Assembly: GCA_010015655.1 (NCBI GenBank)
Contig: ML976660.1
Location: 186,001-250,000 of the forward strand
Source: Bimuria novae-zelandiae CBS 107.79
Lineage: Eukaryota > Ascomycota > Dothideomycetes > Pleosporales > Didymosphaeriaceae
DNA: 64,000 nt
Direction: 5' to 3'
Of the stretch, positions 52,272 through 64,000 are shown one piece after another. Positions within the stretch are counted from its first letter, which is position 1, and each line of letters opens with the position of its first letter. The notes beneath the pieces are model-generated. The model did not search any database, was not told the DNA's origin, and saw only the letters and a list, made by a program, of their open reading frames with translations. A program made the position numbers and the translations under genes.

Positions 52272-52730
52272 TCATTCCAAAATACCGTCAATCTCGCCCG
52301 GTAACCGCTTCACTCGTCGCTGCTCCCAGTTCTCGAGATCTTTTGCTTGTAATCTCTGCGCCATCATTAGCATATTTCCCATCCAACAACTTCTCCACCC
52401 CTCGCGTCTTCCTCCCTCCCTCCAATCTTCTTCCCTCTCCCTAAAGAAAGTATAAAGCCCACTCACATAAAACTCGTCCTTCATATTCACCTTCCGTCTG
52501 TCCTGCCCCAAGCCCATAGCCTGCTCGTGCGTGATCTGCTGGTTTTTGCGGTCGTGACGTTCGTAGCGCAGCGCGGTGGCGGGCGTGAGCATGAAGGACC
52601 CCGCGACGATGGTGGTGAGGAAGGGCAGGCCGAAGAGGAGGAAGGGGTGTTTTTGGAGGGCATTGCGGTATTTTGCGGCGAGGGAGTTGGGGAGCGTCGC
52701 GCTGAAGGACTTGGAGGCGAAGGGCGCCAT
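52272..52730 (-). CDS. COX16: COX16 cytochrome c oxidase assembly factor
   Basis: Minus strand, exons 52467-52730 and 52272-52355. The 111-bp intron (GTGAGT...GCGCAG) is a multiple of three without a stop, so the unspliced frame is also open. Spliced, the protein has 115 residues: MAPFASKSFSATLPN, then KYRNALQKHPFLLFGLPFLT, one membrane helix (TTIVAGSFMLTPATAL), RYERHDRKNQQI, and the C-terminal DRRKVNMKDEFYRLQAKDLE, NWEQRRVKRLPGE. This is the conserved Cox16 fold; the intron would interrupt the invariant DEFYRLQ junction, so splicing is the productive form. Cox16 acts in the mitochondrial inner membrane in complex IV biogenesis. The gene shares a 380-bp divergent promoter with the ATR kinase gene. 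Confidence 0.92.
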   Translation of the reverse strand: MAPFASKSFSATLPNSLAAKYRNALQKHPFLLFGLPFLTTIVAGSFMLTPATALRYERHDRKNQQITHEQAMGLGQDRRKVNMKDEFYVSGLYTFFREREEDWREGGRREGWRSCWMGNMLMMAQRLQAKDLENWEQRRVKRLPGEIDGILE

Positions 52731-53110
52731 TGCGGGCGGTAGGAGGACTCGTGCGCGTAGAGGAGGGTAGTAAAGAGACGGCGACAGCGTTGTGGGATTT
52801 GGATGGGCTGATCGACGGGTAGCGGAGTAGAGGGATGTCTTGGCGTGGGGTCACGGGATCAGGCGTCACGCGTTCTGTCGACGTTTTTGGTAGGCGTACC
52901 GCGTAGCCATCTCGACACTCCTCGTCGTCAACGCTGCGGCATTCGCTCTGTCTGCACTTCCGCACCGACCTGGGCAACGTCTCTGTCCCTGCGTATAGCG
53001 CCTCGCCAGAGGACTTGAGACCCCGCGTTACTCTGGAAAGCCACGCTTGCACCGGAACTTGTGACTTTTAGCTGTGTATCGTCGACATGATTGCCCAGTA
53101 AATCTCCGCC
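52731..53110. other. Divergent promoter between COX16 and ATR
   Basis: 380 bp between two start codons on opposite strands. No additional gene seen. Confidence 0.5.
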
Positions 53111-56100
53111 ATGGCCCGCAGAGGCGGGGGTGCGACGCAACGGCCGCCCCAGCCAGCACCGAATGGTCACGTTCTCAACGGTCTTCCGCCACCATCTACT
53201 ATCCCAGCTCAAATCATCCAAGGCGCAGCAAACGTCCGACAGAATACTGTCAACAAACAACCGTTCATTGAACTTGTAAAAGAGTTCTTATCTAACCCCG
53301 TTCTGGAAGACCCCGACCCAGTATGCATAGCCTTTATCCTCGCAATCACCGAGGGCGGAATAGATCCGTTCTCCAGAGAAGACCCATTCGCTTCAAAGCA
53401 TCTGGAGGAGCAGGGCACCCAATGCATTGCTGCTCTCATTATCATATTCCAGCAGAAGCCTTACCTGCTGTTTGCTCCTACGCACGCCACCAATGAAGAA
53501 GAGAACGGAACACCCCGCCCGCCGGTCATCATCTGGTTGTTCCCAAAGCTACTGGGGCTGCTAGTGCAGCAAGGGCTTCTCGGGATTCATGAGACTGTTT
53601 TGGAGCTGCTCAATACATGTGTCAAGTCGTTCACACGGTCTGCCAGCAGATTGCGTCAAGCTCAGTCCATCCTCCAGCTGTACAGGTCTTGCGTTGAAAG
53701 TAGGTTGCGCATGCTTCACTAATTAACGCCGTACTGAGTCATTGTACAGGCATCATAACTGCCGCTGGGCCGACTGAAGAGACGCAGGAATCTCTTCCGT
53801 CTTTTGAAGCCATCCTTCCATGTTCGGAGAGCATAGTCGCTATATGGCCGGGGAGCCAGCACCTTGTTGCATTGCCCCAGGGCTTGCAGAGAACGGTCAC
53901 GTCTCCTATCAACGCCACGTACCTAGGCTTTCACCTCCTCAAGATCCTCATCGAATGCTGCTTCACCTCAAAACAAGCGGCCAGTATTTCTTCGTTCGAA
54001 AACCTACGACCATGGGCCCTGAACAGCTGCTTGAGTCTATGGAATGGCTTCAATACGTGGACGGCTGCTTTAGAGCGAGGCTCTTTTCATAACGATATAG
54101 AGGCGCTGTATATGCAATCCTTGAGCATTCTTGCTCTCTCGGACGTCGACAAGGAGGAAGACTTCTCTTGCTCGTCGAATGCATTGATTATATTCACCAC
54201 CGGTGTCTTGGAAGCTGTTCGATCATGCCTCTCTAGGCCTTTTTCTGAGGCAAACCAGGTGCGTTTGGCACACTTTTTGATTCAAATGCAGGGTATAGTT
54301 CAGGATGGGCAAGATGGCCACCAAAAGTCTAGGTACGTTGCACTCCATGAGAGGGAGCCCGGGAACCGCGTTGACCAAATATGTGTGTGTGCTGACTATG
54401 GTAGCCCTCGCCGATTGAAAAGCCAGAGGCTAATCAAGGACGCTTTGACTCCGGGTATTACTGAAATATGTCACGACGTGGCACAGTTGACCACATTGCA
54501 TAGGGACCTACAGGTATGTGTACGAATAGTCTTGCGAATCTCGTGGGACTGCAGGATCGATGGGGCGGTATCCGGTTTTGAGACTTGTGACAGTCTTCTA
54601 ACTTAAACAGCTTTCGATATGCCTATGGACAACGCCCGGTGACTGGCCCGGGGTGGTCCAAGAGCTTCGATCCCTTCTATGTTCGGATGCGATATCACCT
54701 TTCACAAACCCTTTCGAGAACGAGGAACTTGGGGAGCTGTCGGTTACGGTTATCGGTGCTTTCCGGTCGATGAACAAGCCTGCAGAAGAGCCGTCCGTCA
54801 AACGTCGTAAGACCGCAGCGGGTCCTGGTGCAGATTCTTTTGACATGCTGAACCACTTGGTTACGCTGCTCAATCGCAGCTTGTCCGATTCTCCCGATTC
54901 GCATCTGAAGAACCTTTATCTCTCGATAGGGTAAGTCTATTAAATGCACAGCGTCGTGTGGTCGTAGCTGGATGCTTCTCCTGGACAGTTAACTTTGGAG
55001 CTTCGCAATCTTCTTGAAGCCGCGGTTCTCCAGGACAGTATTATCATGGACAATGTCATCTAAAATTCCAGTTTGAAAGTGTTGCTATGGAATTGAAGCG
55101 CTGACAGATACATCCAGACAGAAATTTTCTTCTGATCTACCCGAAGATCAGCAAGTTTCCGAACAGGAGCAATCAGATCTGCTTCTGATGTTGAGCAAGA
55201 TCGCTTGTGCTGGATCTCAATGCTTGGACCTGACTGATGTTGACGAAGACCACTGGAAAAACGCACCTTGTATCTTGTGTGATGCCTCTGGTCCAGCCAA
55301 GCGCGAAAGGAAAGTTCGTTGGGACAGCCAGGGCCCTGACGACATGTGTAAAGATGTTGTTGCCGGGCTGGTCGCGATTACTCAAGCGGATAAGTTCTAC
55401 CACTCGTCTCGATCACGTGTATTGATGGCTGTTGCGATTGGACGTATCTTCAATCACATTTCCGACGCCGAGTATCTCAGTTTAGAGACAAGCCCTCTAG
55501 GAGAATGGCTCCTGAAGTCGATGCAGAGATCGCTACGAGAATTGAGGATAGCGGCTTCCCGGTCGCTTATGACATTCCTGCGAGACGACATTTCTCGCCA
55601 CGTTCGCGACAAAAATCGTAGGGCGACAATGCAATTCCTGGCTGAGCTCACCAGACGCAATGTACCAACACAACAAGAGACTCTCATCATTGCATATGGT
55701 GAAGCAGCGCGAACATGCGGCGGAGAGGAGCTTCAGATCATTCTAGGGCAGCTTGTAGAGTACCTGGGTCATACAAACACCGTCATCTACGGAGCAGCAT
55801 ACAATGAACTCTGCTCCCTGGCGGACGATCTTCACACTTCGCCTCAAGAGTTATTGCGTCCGTACTGGAGAACAATCGGTTTCTCCATTGTCAATGATCT
55901 CAATACAAACCCTCAGAAGGCCAAGTTTGTGGTTGAGCTCATTGGAGAAATATCTTACGTCAGCCAGCTATTGATTCTAATACACGAGGATATCCTACCC
56001 GTACTAGTTCTCAACAAACGGACGGATATCCTGCAACGTATCGCAAGTGCCAAGAAAACTTCAATTGAGGAAATCTGTCTGCAACCCAGGACTCATCTCG

Positions 56101-59100
56101 CTCGCATCATCGCGCTTCTCTTGTGTCAGCCCGGACCAGACGTCGAGCGGAGGGCCATGGACACCTTGGTCGCAGTCGCGCCGGGGTTAGGACAGACGGG
56201 ACAAAAATTACATTACCTGGTGCAGTTAGACGCAGCCGCTATGGCCAGCGAAGTCTTTAAACTGGCTGCAGATCGCGATGCGAACGAGAAGGGACTAGTA
56301 AGTACCCAACCATACAACCTGGGAACTTGGCTAATCCCTGTAGTTCTACGAAGGAATCAGAAGGCTTGCTGCGCTGGATGATGTGAAGAGCGACCTTGAG
56401 CTTAAGAAGCAAAAGGATGGGAAACGCAAGGCCGCACCTAGAAAGAAAACGAAGGACCTGGTGGAGACTTTCATCTTGAAGCATGTCCTCGGTGTGATGG
56501 CCGATTTTACGAATCCAATCGAGAATCAACTGGGAAACCATCACCTGACAGAGCGGAGACGATGTGTTGGAGCTATTAAGGAGCTGGTTACGTTTGCGAG
56601 GGAAGACTCTTGCCATGCTCTTACACAGGTGAGTGATACACAGCGGACGACAACACATCCTTCAAAAATGTTCCTCACTGTGTTACTGGCGGATGTACTA
56701 ACACACGCAGATACGGGCATGTCTTCAATCGGCTATGGCTGATCCCCATCTTTGCGATCAAGCGTTCGAAGTTTGGTCACTCCTTCTTACGGTCTTGGAA
56801 GAGACGCAGTTGGGACTTGTGCTCGGCCAGACTTTCGCCTTGATCGTTCACAATTGGCCGTCTTTCTCAGATGAGACACGACTCAAGGCCAGTGCGACAC
56901 TGGAACTTCTCCGAACGCAGCACAATCAACTGTTACAAAGTCATATTGGGCATCTAGCGTCACTGTCTTCCATCCCAATGTTGACAAAGCTAGAAGCGGA
57001 GATAGCTCGACTAAAAGCTAGGAAAGACCCTATCACGCTTTTGAACCACCTCAGTGAGCGATGCAACGACGAGAACTCGGTAGTGGTGCAGCATGCTTTG
57101 AAAGAGCTTGTACCATTTCTGGAAGAACATCAAAAGATCCTTCATCAGTCTGCTATCGATCAGAAACCTCTACCGGCGCTGATCACGCTCAGTCGGTCTC
57201 TGCTCGACATTTGCGTACGATTTCCCGGACATCATCTCGAATTGCGAACGCTCTGCGCTCAATGTCTAGGTCTTGTCGGTGGCCTCGATCCGTACCGTGT
57301 CGAGACAGTGCGTGAGAAGAAACAAGTTCTCGTGCTCCACAACTTCGAGCAAGCTGCAGAAGTCATTCAGTTCGTTGCCTTCATGCTGGAAGAAGTGCTC
57401 GTCAAGGTCTTCCTCTCGACCACGAATGCCAGGTCTCAAGGCTGGTTGGCGTGGTTGATGCAAGAGCTATGCGCACTTTGCGGCTTCAGCAATGTGGTAG
57501 AGTCCGGTCGAGCTTCGCAGTCGACACCCGCGACACAACGCTGGGACCAGTTTCCGGAGCCGGTTCAAAAAGTCCTGACCCCTTTTCTAGATTCCAAATA
57601 TAGATTCACGACCAACGAAGAGGTTCCAGTAGCGCAGTATCCTATCTTTAGCCTAGAGATCAGCCACTCCACTTGGCTCCGGACGTTCACTTACGATGTC
57701 CTTCAAAAGGCGAAAGTACAGAACGCGAAGATGTTCTTTCCCACCATAGGCAGAGTGGCTAGGCGAGAAGATCTCTCTATTGCTTCTTTCATTCTGCCCT
57801 ATGCCGTGCTTAGCGTCGTTGTCGGAGGTGACGAAGAGGATGTCACCAACGTCGGGATTGAGCTACAAACGGTTCTGAAAACCGATTTGCAAGGGGCTGA
57901 TCATACGGAAGTTATGAACATCAAACAGTGCAGTGAGGTAAATCATCGAAAATCCATCACCATCAATTCTGTTAGCTGACTCTGAGTAGAATGTCTTCCA
58001 AGTACTCGACTATCTTGCCTTATGGCTGCAAGAGAAACGCAAAGCCATGTCTGACGCACGTATCATGGCGGGCAAGACTGGCCGAGGCCTCTCGGAAGCC
58101 GACGAGATTGAGAATATCAAGCAATTCAGCGCTGTCGAGCAATTGTTACAGTTGATCCCAGCAAAGGTTATCTCCACACGAGCCGTGGAGTGTGGTTCTT
58201 ACTCTCGCGCTTTGTTTCACTGGGAACAGTATTACCGCGAAGAGCAACACAAGGCCGCAACAGCAAATGTAGAATTTCCTAGAGATGGAATGCTGCAACA
58301 CCTTCAACGCATCTATGCACATATCGACGAGCCAGACAGTATTGAAGGTATTTCTGCCCATTTGCTCGTGCTGAATCCGGAACAGCAGATCATGGAGCAT
58401 AGAAAAGCTGGGCGTTGGACCGCTGCTCAAACATGGTATGAGCTTGCGCTCGCAGAGAAGCCGAACGATCCGGAGACCCAGGTCAACCTGTTGACCTGTT
58501 TGAAAGAGTCTGGCCAACACGGTAAGTGCAGATTCATTGGTGAGTGATGAGCGTAAACTGACAAGTATTGTAGATGCAATTCTCAATTATGTCGACGGAT
58601 TTCATGCGTCGCATTTCGTCTCGTCCAACATAATACCTTTTGCTGCCGAAGCCGCTTGGTCAACGGGCAAATGGGACCAGTTGGAGAAAATACTTACTGA
58701 GCCATCGGGACAGCTTGCCGCCTCTTCTGCTGATTTTAATGTCGGAATAGGGAAGGCTTTGCTCGCATTACGGCATGATAAGCCTGACGACTTTAAGTGG
58801 GCGGTGAATGACCTGCGAGTTGTATTGTCGAACGGGTTGTCCGCATCCGTCACTGCCTCGCTCCACAACTCTCACGATCATCTTGTAAAGCTGCATACGC
58901 TTTACGAGCTTGAAACTATCAGTGGCCTTTCACGTCATACCAGGCCAGATCGAGAAGTACTGTTCGAAAACTTGGATAGACGTCTAGACCTTCTTGGTGC
59001 ATACACCTCTGACAAGCAGTACCTTCTCGGAGTGCGGCGAGCTGTCATGCAGTTGTCCCGGTAAGTCTTTATGTCCCTATTCTGATGCTTTACATCCTAA

Positions 59101-61440
59101 TACAATTCAGGTTTGAGTTCACCAACCTCGACATCGCATCAGCATGGCTGACAACAGCCCGGTTGGCGCGGAAGGGAGATTTTTCATCAGCGGCGTTCAA
59201 TTCGATTATGCATGCTTCGCAATTAGGGGATGACGCTTCGAAAATCGAATACTCCAAGATGCTCTGGAAGGAGGGTCATCATCGCAAAGCCATACAGAAT
59301 CTTCGCGGCGCCCTTGCCACCAACTCGTTCGCAACAAGAGATATGCCTGCCATGGACGTCAGCGTCTCTGTATCCACCACAGTCACTGGCGACCTTCAGC
59401 AATCTGCAAATAGGGTTAAGTGCCATGCTCAGCTGCTGCTCGCCAAATGGCTAGACAGGGCTGGCCAGACGCAGAGCCTCGTCTTGAAAGAAGAATACGC
59501 AAAGGGAATCATGACGTTTCCTAAGTGGGACAAGGGACACTACTATCTCGGGCGATACTATCTCAAGCTATACGAGACCGAGAAGGCGCTACCACCGGCT
59601 AAACAAGCGAGCAACTACCTGGCCGGAGAACTTACTAAGTTGGTCATCGAGAACTATATACGCTCTACTGTGTATGGATCCAAGTACTATTACCAGACTA
59701 TACCCAAGATCCTCACCCTCTGGCTAGATATGGGTATGGAGATGATGCAATCCCAGCCTAGACTACCTAAAGATAAGGGCCTTCACCAGCACAAGGTGAA
59801 GCATCTTGATCATATCAACGGCTATGTCAAGAGGTATGCAAGCGAACGCATGCCGGCTTATCCTTGGTACACGGCGTTCCCACAGATTATCACTCGTATC
59901 AGTCACCCGAATAGAAGCGTGTGGGACGTTCTTCAGCTTATTATCATCAAGGTTACTGCTCAGTATCCTCAGCAGACGTTGTGGGGGCTTTTGGCGGTGC
60001 AGAATTCGCAACAGGATGATCGGCGGGCGAGGGGTGGTGGGATACTGCAGAAGCTGAGGGTAAGTGGCGGACTCCTCTTCTACAGGCGTATATACGCGGT
60101 CGTACTGCGACGCCTGAGTTGGACATTTTGCTAACGAACAGCAGGATCACCCCAAACGCAAGAATGGTACCTTGGACCTCAAGACCCTGATCACACACGG
60201 CCAGCGACTCGCCGATGCTCTGCTCTCAGCTTGTGATACGCCAGTTGAACCAAGAGTATCGCATGTAAGCTTATCCAGGGATCTGCGTTTCAACACGAAG
60301 CTTGCACCATGTGCTCTGGTCGTGCCTATCGAAGCCGCCATGACCCCCAGTTTGCCTTCTACCAACGACAGTAGATTGATCCGCGCTCACAATCCGTTTC
60401 CCTCTGACGTGGTCACGATATCTGAGTTCAAGGATGATGTCCTGGTTTTGTCTTCGTTACAACGTCCACGCAAGATAACAGTACGCGGCTCCGATGGTCG
60501 CTCGTACGGCCTGCTTTGCAAGCCGAAAGACGATCTCCGCAAAGACCAACGCCTTATGGAGTTCAATGCAATGATCAATCGCGCCCTGACAAAGAACATC
60601 GAAGCCAGCAAGCGCCGCCTCTATATCAAAACCTACGCCGTAACGCCGCTCAACGAAGAATGTGGCACCATCGAGTGGGTCGAAGGCCTGAAGCCCATGC
60701 GGGACATCATCCTCCGTCTCTACCGGCAAAAAAGCATCGGCATCGACTACCAAGAGATCCGCATGCTCCTCAACGAAGCCTGCGCCGACCCCAAAAACAC
60801 ACACATCTTCACGCACAAAATCCTCGTCAGGTTCATGCCTGTCCTGCACGAGTGGTTCGTCGAGAGCTTCCCCGAGCCCGAGGCCTGGTTCGCCGCCCGT
60901 CTGCGCTACACCCGCTCCTGTGCCGTTATGAGCATCGTCGGCCACGTCCTCGGTCTTGGCGACCGCCACGGCGAAAATGTCCTCCTCGAGGAAGGCAACG
61001 GCGGCACTTTTCACGTCGACTTCAACTGCCTCTTCGACAAAGGTCTCACCTTTGAAAAGCCCGAGCTCGTCCCCTTTCGCCTCACGCACAACATGGTCGA
61101 CGCCATGGGTCCCGCCGGTATCGAGGGCCCCTTCCGCAAAACGGCCGAACTCACGTACGCGCTGCTGCGCCAGAACGAAGACGCGCTTATCACGGTCCTC
61201 GAGACGTTTGTGCACGATCCGACGGCAGACTTTCTGGGCGCGAAGAAGAAGCGGAGGATCCCGGGCGTGCCAGAGAGTCCGCAGGAGGTGCTAGAGATTG
61301 TGAGGGGGAAGTTGGGAGGGTTTGTCAGGGGCGAGAGTGTGCCGTTGAGTGTGGAGGGGTATGTGGATAGTTTGATTAGGCAGGCGAGTGATCCGATGAA
61401 CTTGGCGTCGATGTATGTTGGGTGGTGTGCGTTTTTCTAA
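53111..61440 (+). CDS. MEC1: ATR/Mec1-type PI3K-related checkpoint kinase (UvsB homologue)
   Basis: My model has 11 exons: 53111-53699, 53750-54332, 54405-54513, 54611-54930, 55118-56297, 56344-56628, 56711-57937, 57990-58521, 58574-59060, 59111-60059 and 60142-61440, totalling 7560 nt (2519 residues), close to fungal ATR length. The N-terminal two thirds are helical repeats. The FAT region includes CGSYSRALFHWEQYY, FEFTNLDIASAWLTTARLAR and FPKWDKGHYYLGRYYLKLYE. The kinase domain in exon 11 has YGLLCKPKDDLRKDQRLMEF, the catalytic loop GLGDRHGENVLL, the ATR-type metal motif HVDFNCLFDKG, and a FATC tail ending MYVGWCAFF. The kinase senses RPA-coated single-stranded DNA through its partner (Ddc2/ATRIP) and launches the replication checkpoint. 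Intron 4 (54931-55117) is long and its junction is the least certain. Confidence 0.93.
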
Positions 61441-62396
61441 AGGTATAGGTGGAATTGAGGTGAAAGGTGGCTTTTGTAGATTTTCAATGCGCTTTCTGGG
61501 TTGGGGTGGTATGCTGGGATTATGTAGCACGGCGCCTTTGGCATTTTTACCGGTATACACGCTATTTGAGCGAGAGCTTTGGCTTTTACGTATCTTTAGG
61601 TGTGATCTGTTTTATCATCATCGTGCTGTGCTCGTTCTTTATCGCATGAACCGGTAAGGTCGTCGATGGCAACCAAGCAAATATGCTGAATCAAAGTTAA
61701 GCGTCACGCAGAGCGCTGCCTTAGTCGGTGAGAGTGCACTGGAAGTCGATCAATATCCAATCGTCCCGTTTTGAGGGAGCAGCGTGGTAGGACATGAGAT
61801 AGAGAGACGAGAGTCAGGTGAGGCGGTGAGGTGCGAGGTTAGGCTAAGTGGTTAAGCTTTTCTTTTATTGTCTTTAACAACCTAAATAGATTATACAATA
61901 TATAGTGCCAAAAAAACGTAATAATTATTATAACAAAAAGGCGTACTAGACTAAATATAAAATAAAGTAAAAATACGTATAGTAAGGGTGTAAGAGGATA
62001 TTAGGCAATAGTAACTATAAATACAATCTATCTTAGAACTGTAGGATAGACACTATGCATAGCATAACAAAGCTACTACTATCGTCCTCTAAGGGGTTAA
62101 AAAAGCCAAGTAGAGTCTATCCCATCTCTAATCTGAGGTGTCAAATAAGGTGGGCCGAGGTAGGTTCTAATATGGACATGAGAAGGCAATCGTTTGCACC
62201 ACTGGCATCTTGGACAAGATTGTCTTGACTTTGATATCATCTACGGATGTAGATGAGTCAATGAGAGCTTATATATAGGACAGCTGTTCTTACCACGGAT
62301 CTGGGATCCCTATTAAATCTACTGCCTCAGCACTCGGCGTGCCACAAACTTCACTTGAACATTCTACGTCCCCGGCTCCTCATTCTCTCGAACTTT
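61441..62396. other. Convergent spacer with an AT-rich relic
   Basis: 3' ends of the ATR gene and the methyltransferase gene face each other. About 61855-62060 is strongly AT-rich with many TA steps and no open frame, probably a small RIP-mutated transposon remnant. Ends could not be defined. Confidence 0.45.
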
Positions 62397-63382
62397 CTAT
62401 GTTTCTTCCCAAGTTGGGGCTTCGACTTCTAGCTCCCACCCCTCGTACCCTTGGCTCGCTTCAGTAAATAACTTTCTGAAAGAAATGTCGTTGTGCCGGT
62501 AAAAGCTCTCTTCCTTGCCCTTTGATTCAAAGATGTAGTCTCCCGGCTCCGAAAACCCCATAAATCGTCCCGCCAACAATGGAGCCGGGGCCGTGTCTAG
62601 AATCCTAAACATTACCGGCAAAGCAGCCTGTTGCTTCTCCCAGTCCCATAGATGAATCACGCTCGCTGTCCATATCATATCTATCTTCCCCGCCAGCATG
62701 GTAAGGGCAGATGTAGGCTCGAAGAGGTCCGCTTGCAGGAAGGTTGCGCTGAAGGTGTCCCGGTCGCGGAACAGATTGTAGCCTATGTTGAAGAATTCGG
62801 CACAGATGTCTGCGCCGTAGAGAGAAGATGATGGAGCGTCGGAGAAGGTTAGTTGACGCAGTTCTTGTCCGATGCAGCATCCAAGGTCGAGAAGGGTTTC
62901 TCCTTGGGTAAGGCGGGTTAGGATTTCGGAGTAGGCAGGTGAGCGTACAGTTTGGATGTCTAAGAAGCGGTAGTGGCCGAGGCAGGGGTAGGGATACTGG
63001 GCTGGGATGTGAGCTTGTAGGGCGAGGGAATAGTGGCTGGTGTACCATTTCTAACGCTTGCGCTCGCTACTTGAGAGTGAGTATAGGTATTACTGCGTAG
63101 CTGCACATCTCTCGCGTAAAGCTGAAAGTTGACCATTATATTGCTCATCCAGGGGTAACACACTGGCGATTAATCGGAGTCCTTGTGGCCCGCTTTCACC
63201 TTTACACGAGGGACGTGCTTTGGAAAGCAACTCACGACTTTGTTGATGTGCACCATGAGCTCAGTAGGAGCAATGCTTGAATACTCCTCGAGTAGGCGTC
63301 GCGCGTGTTCAGGCACCTCCAGCAGTTCAGCATCCCAGATCGAGTCGACTGGATACCCGAAGGGCTTCAGGTCGGTGGTCAT
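62397..63382 (-). CDS. SAM-dependent methyltransferase
   Basis: Minus strand. Exon 1 is 63236-63382 (MTTDLKPFGYPVDSIWDAEL, EVPEHARRLLEEYSSI, HINKV). The last exon is 62397-63050, starting KWYTSHYSLALQ and continuing YPYPCLGHYRFLD, the SAM-binding motif TLLDLGCCIGQELRQL, LYGADICAEFFNIGYNLF, MIWTASVIHLWDWEKQ and the ending FTEASQGYEGWELEVEAPTWE. Between them I place a small exon at 63107-63121 (LYARD), which keeps the frame (271 residues in total), but its exact edges are uncertain. The motif set matches the fungal class I methyltransferases often found next to secondary-metabolite genes. No such cluster is seen here and the substrate is unknown. Confidence 0.72.
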
Positions 63383-64000
63383 TTCTCCCTACCAAGGTTG
63401 TTTTGGAAGGCTCGCGTCGTTTTCGAACCCTTATAACCTCGAAGTCATGATGGCAACCCGCGGACAAAGATTACTTCGCAATTCAAAGTTCTAGCCAATG
63501 GCAACCAATCATTGCTTCTCCGAACCACCGCACGGGGCGTTTTCTCACACCATTAGGGCCCAGGGGCTGTCGTGTCATCTTGCCTTCGATTTAAACCAAT
63601 GCATGCAGATTGCAGCATGAAAAGAGTTCAAAATCTGCTGAGGAGCTGTCTAGAGCGCGCCCGTGACTGCGTCGATTATTCGTTGGACTTTGGTGTTGAG
63701 GTTAGCATCCGTGTTTCACAACGCCATAAGTGCATCTCTGTAGCCTAGCAGGCTGGCAGGCAATCAATCGACAAGCTATATTGCTATCTGCAGAAATGAG
63801 TGAGGAGTCTGTCGAGAAAGAAAGTAGTAGTCGAGAGCTTTATCTTGAAGTCAGTGGTCCGTGCTCCTATATGGAACCTTCTACAACCTCTGACGTAGTC
63901 ACGTGGCTACAATCTCCCCGCAAATGGCCTATTCTCAGTTGACACTCCTCGGGCCGCTCTCGCGCTGGATCGTCTTCCAATACCATATACTAATAACCAG
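63383..64000. other. Window edge, no gene supported
   Basis: Promoter side of the methyltransferase gene and beyond. A 70-codon plus-strand frame at 63730-63942 has no motif and no ATG-context support; I do not call it. Confidence 0.4.

Noticed and set aside
60457..61215. Minus-strand 252-codon ORF opposite the ATR kinase domain
   Set aside because: Complement of strongly codon-biased conserved coding sequence; a known cause of long antisense frames.

Overview
The window is nuclear DNA of a filamentous ascomycete, most likely a Dothideomycete-like member of Pezizomycotina. The evidence is gene content (a hacA-type unfolded-protein-response factor, a HET-domain protein, fungal frizzled-like receptor, RSC7, AIM21, an ATR/Mec1 kinase), introns of about 45-60 bp with CTAAC/CTGAC branch sites, and AT-rich TpA-dominated transposon blocks of the kind left by repeat-induced point mutation (RIP). 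The order of the organism is inference only. All gene models were built by hand from reading frames and splice signals; for most spliced genes the exon lengths sum to an exact multiple of three.

Layout. 0-3 kb: CCDC174-like coiled-coil protein and a fungal orphan with an acidic tail. 3.2-11.2 kb: a run of damaged genes: a MYND-finger gene with an in-frame TAG at its conserved Trp, an ankyrin-repeat pseudogene, a membrane-protein pseudogene split by a hAT-like element with a perfect 8-bp target duplication, and a frizzled-like 7TM receptor with an apparent 1-nt frameshift. 11.7-20.7 kb: healthy genes (RSC7/Npl6, a Ser/Pro-rich orphan, a five-exon FAD oxidoreductase, an 82-aa small protein with a CRE-like site upstream, and hacA with its 20-nt non-conventional intron). 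20.7-25 kb: mostly non-coding, with a second copy of a short dispersed repeat and a tRNA-like relic. 25-29 kb: a HET-domain gene flanked by two related 'LPAELRNKIY'-type genes, one truncated. 30-37 kb: TAD2 tRNA deaminase, TVP18 (four exons including a 16-nt one), AIM21, and a short zinc-knuckle/F-box gene. 38.4-44.9 kb: a 6.46-kb nested transposon block; an outer Fot1/pogo-like element with about 40-bp GC-rich terminal repeats contains an inner Fot1/pogo-like element (2.12 kb) and LTR-like direct repeats, nearly all RIP-mutated. 45-64 kb: conserved housekeeping genes: a DUF7820-like single-pass membrane protein, HMG-CoA synthase, COX16, the 2519-aa ATR/Mec1 homologue (11 exons) and a methyltransferase.

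There is no operon-like pathway here. The coherent themes are stress and genome-integrity functions (HacA, ATR, RSC7, TAD2) on one side and RIP/transposon damage spilling over into nearby accessory genes (3.2-11 kb) on the other. The most notable sequence-level observations are the hAT insertion, the short repeat with direct-repeat flanks, the stop-for-Trp MYND gene, the hacA intron, and the nested Fot1-type elements with an unmutated transposase patch.
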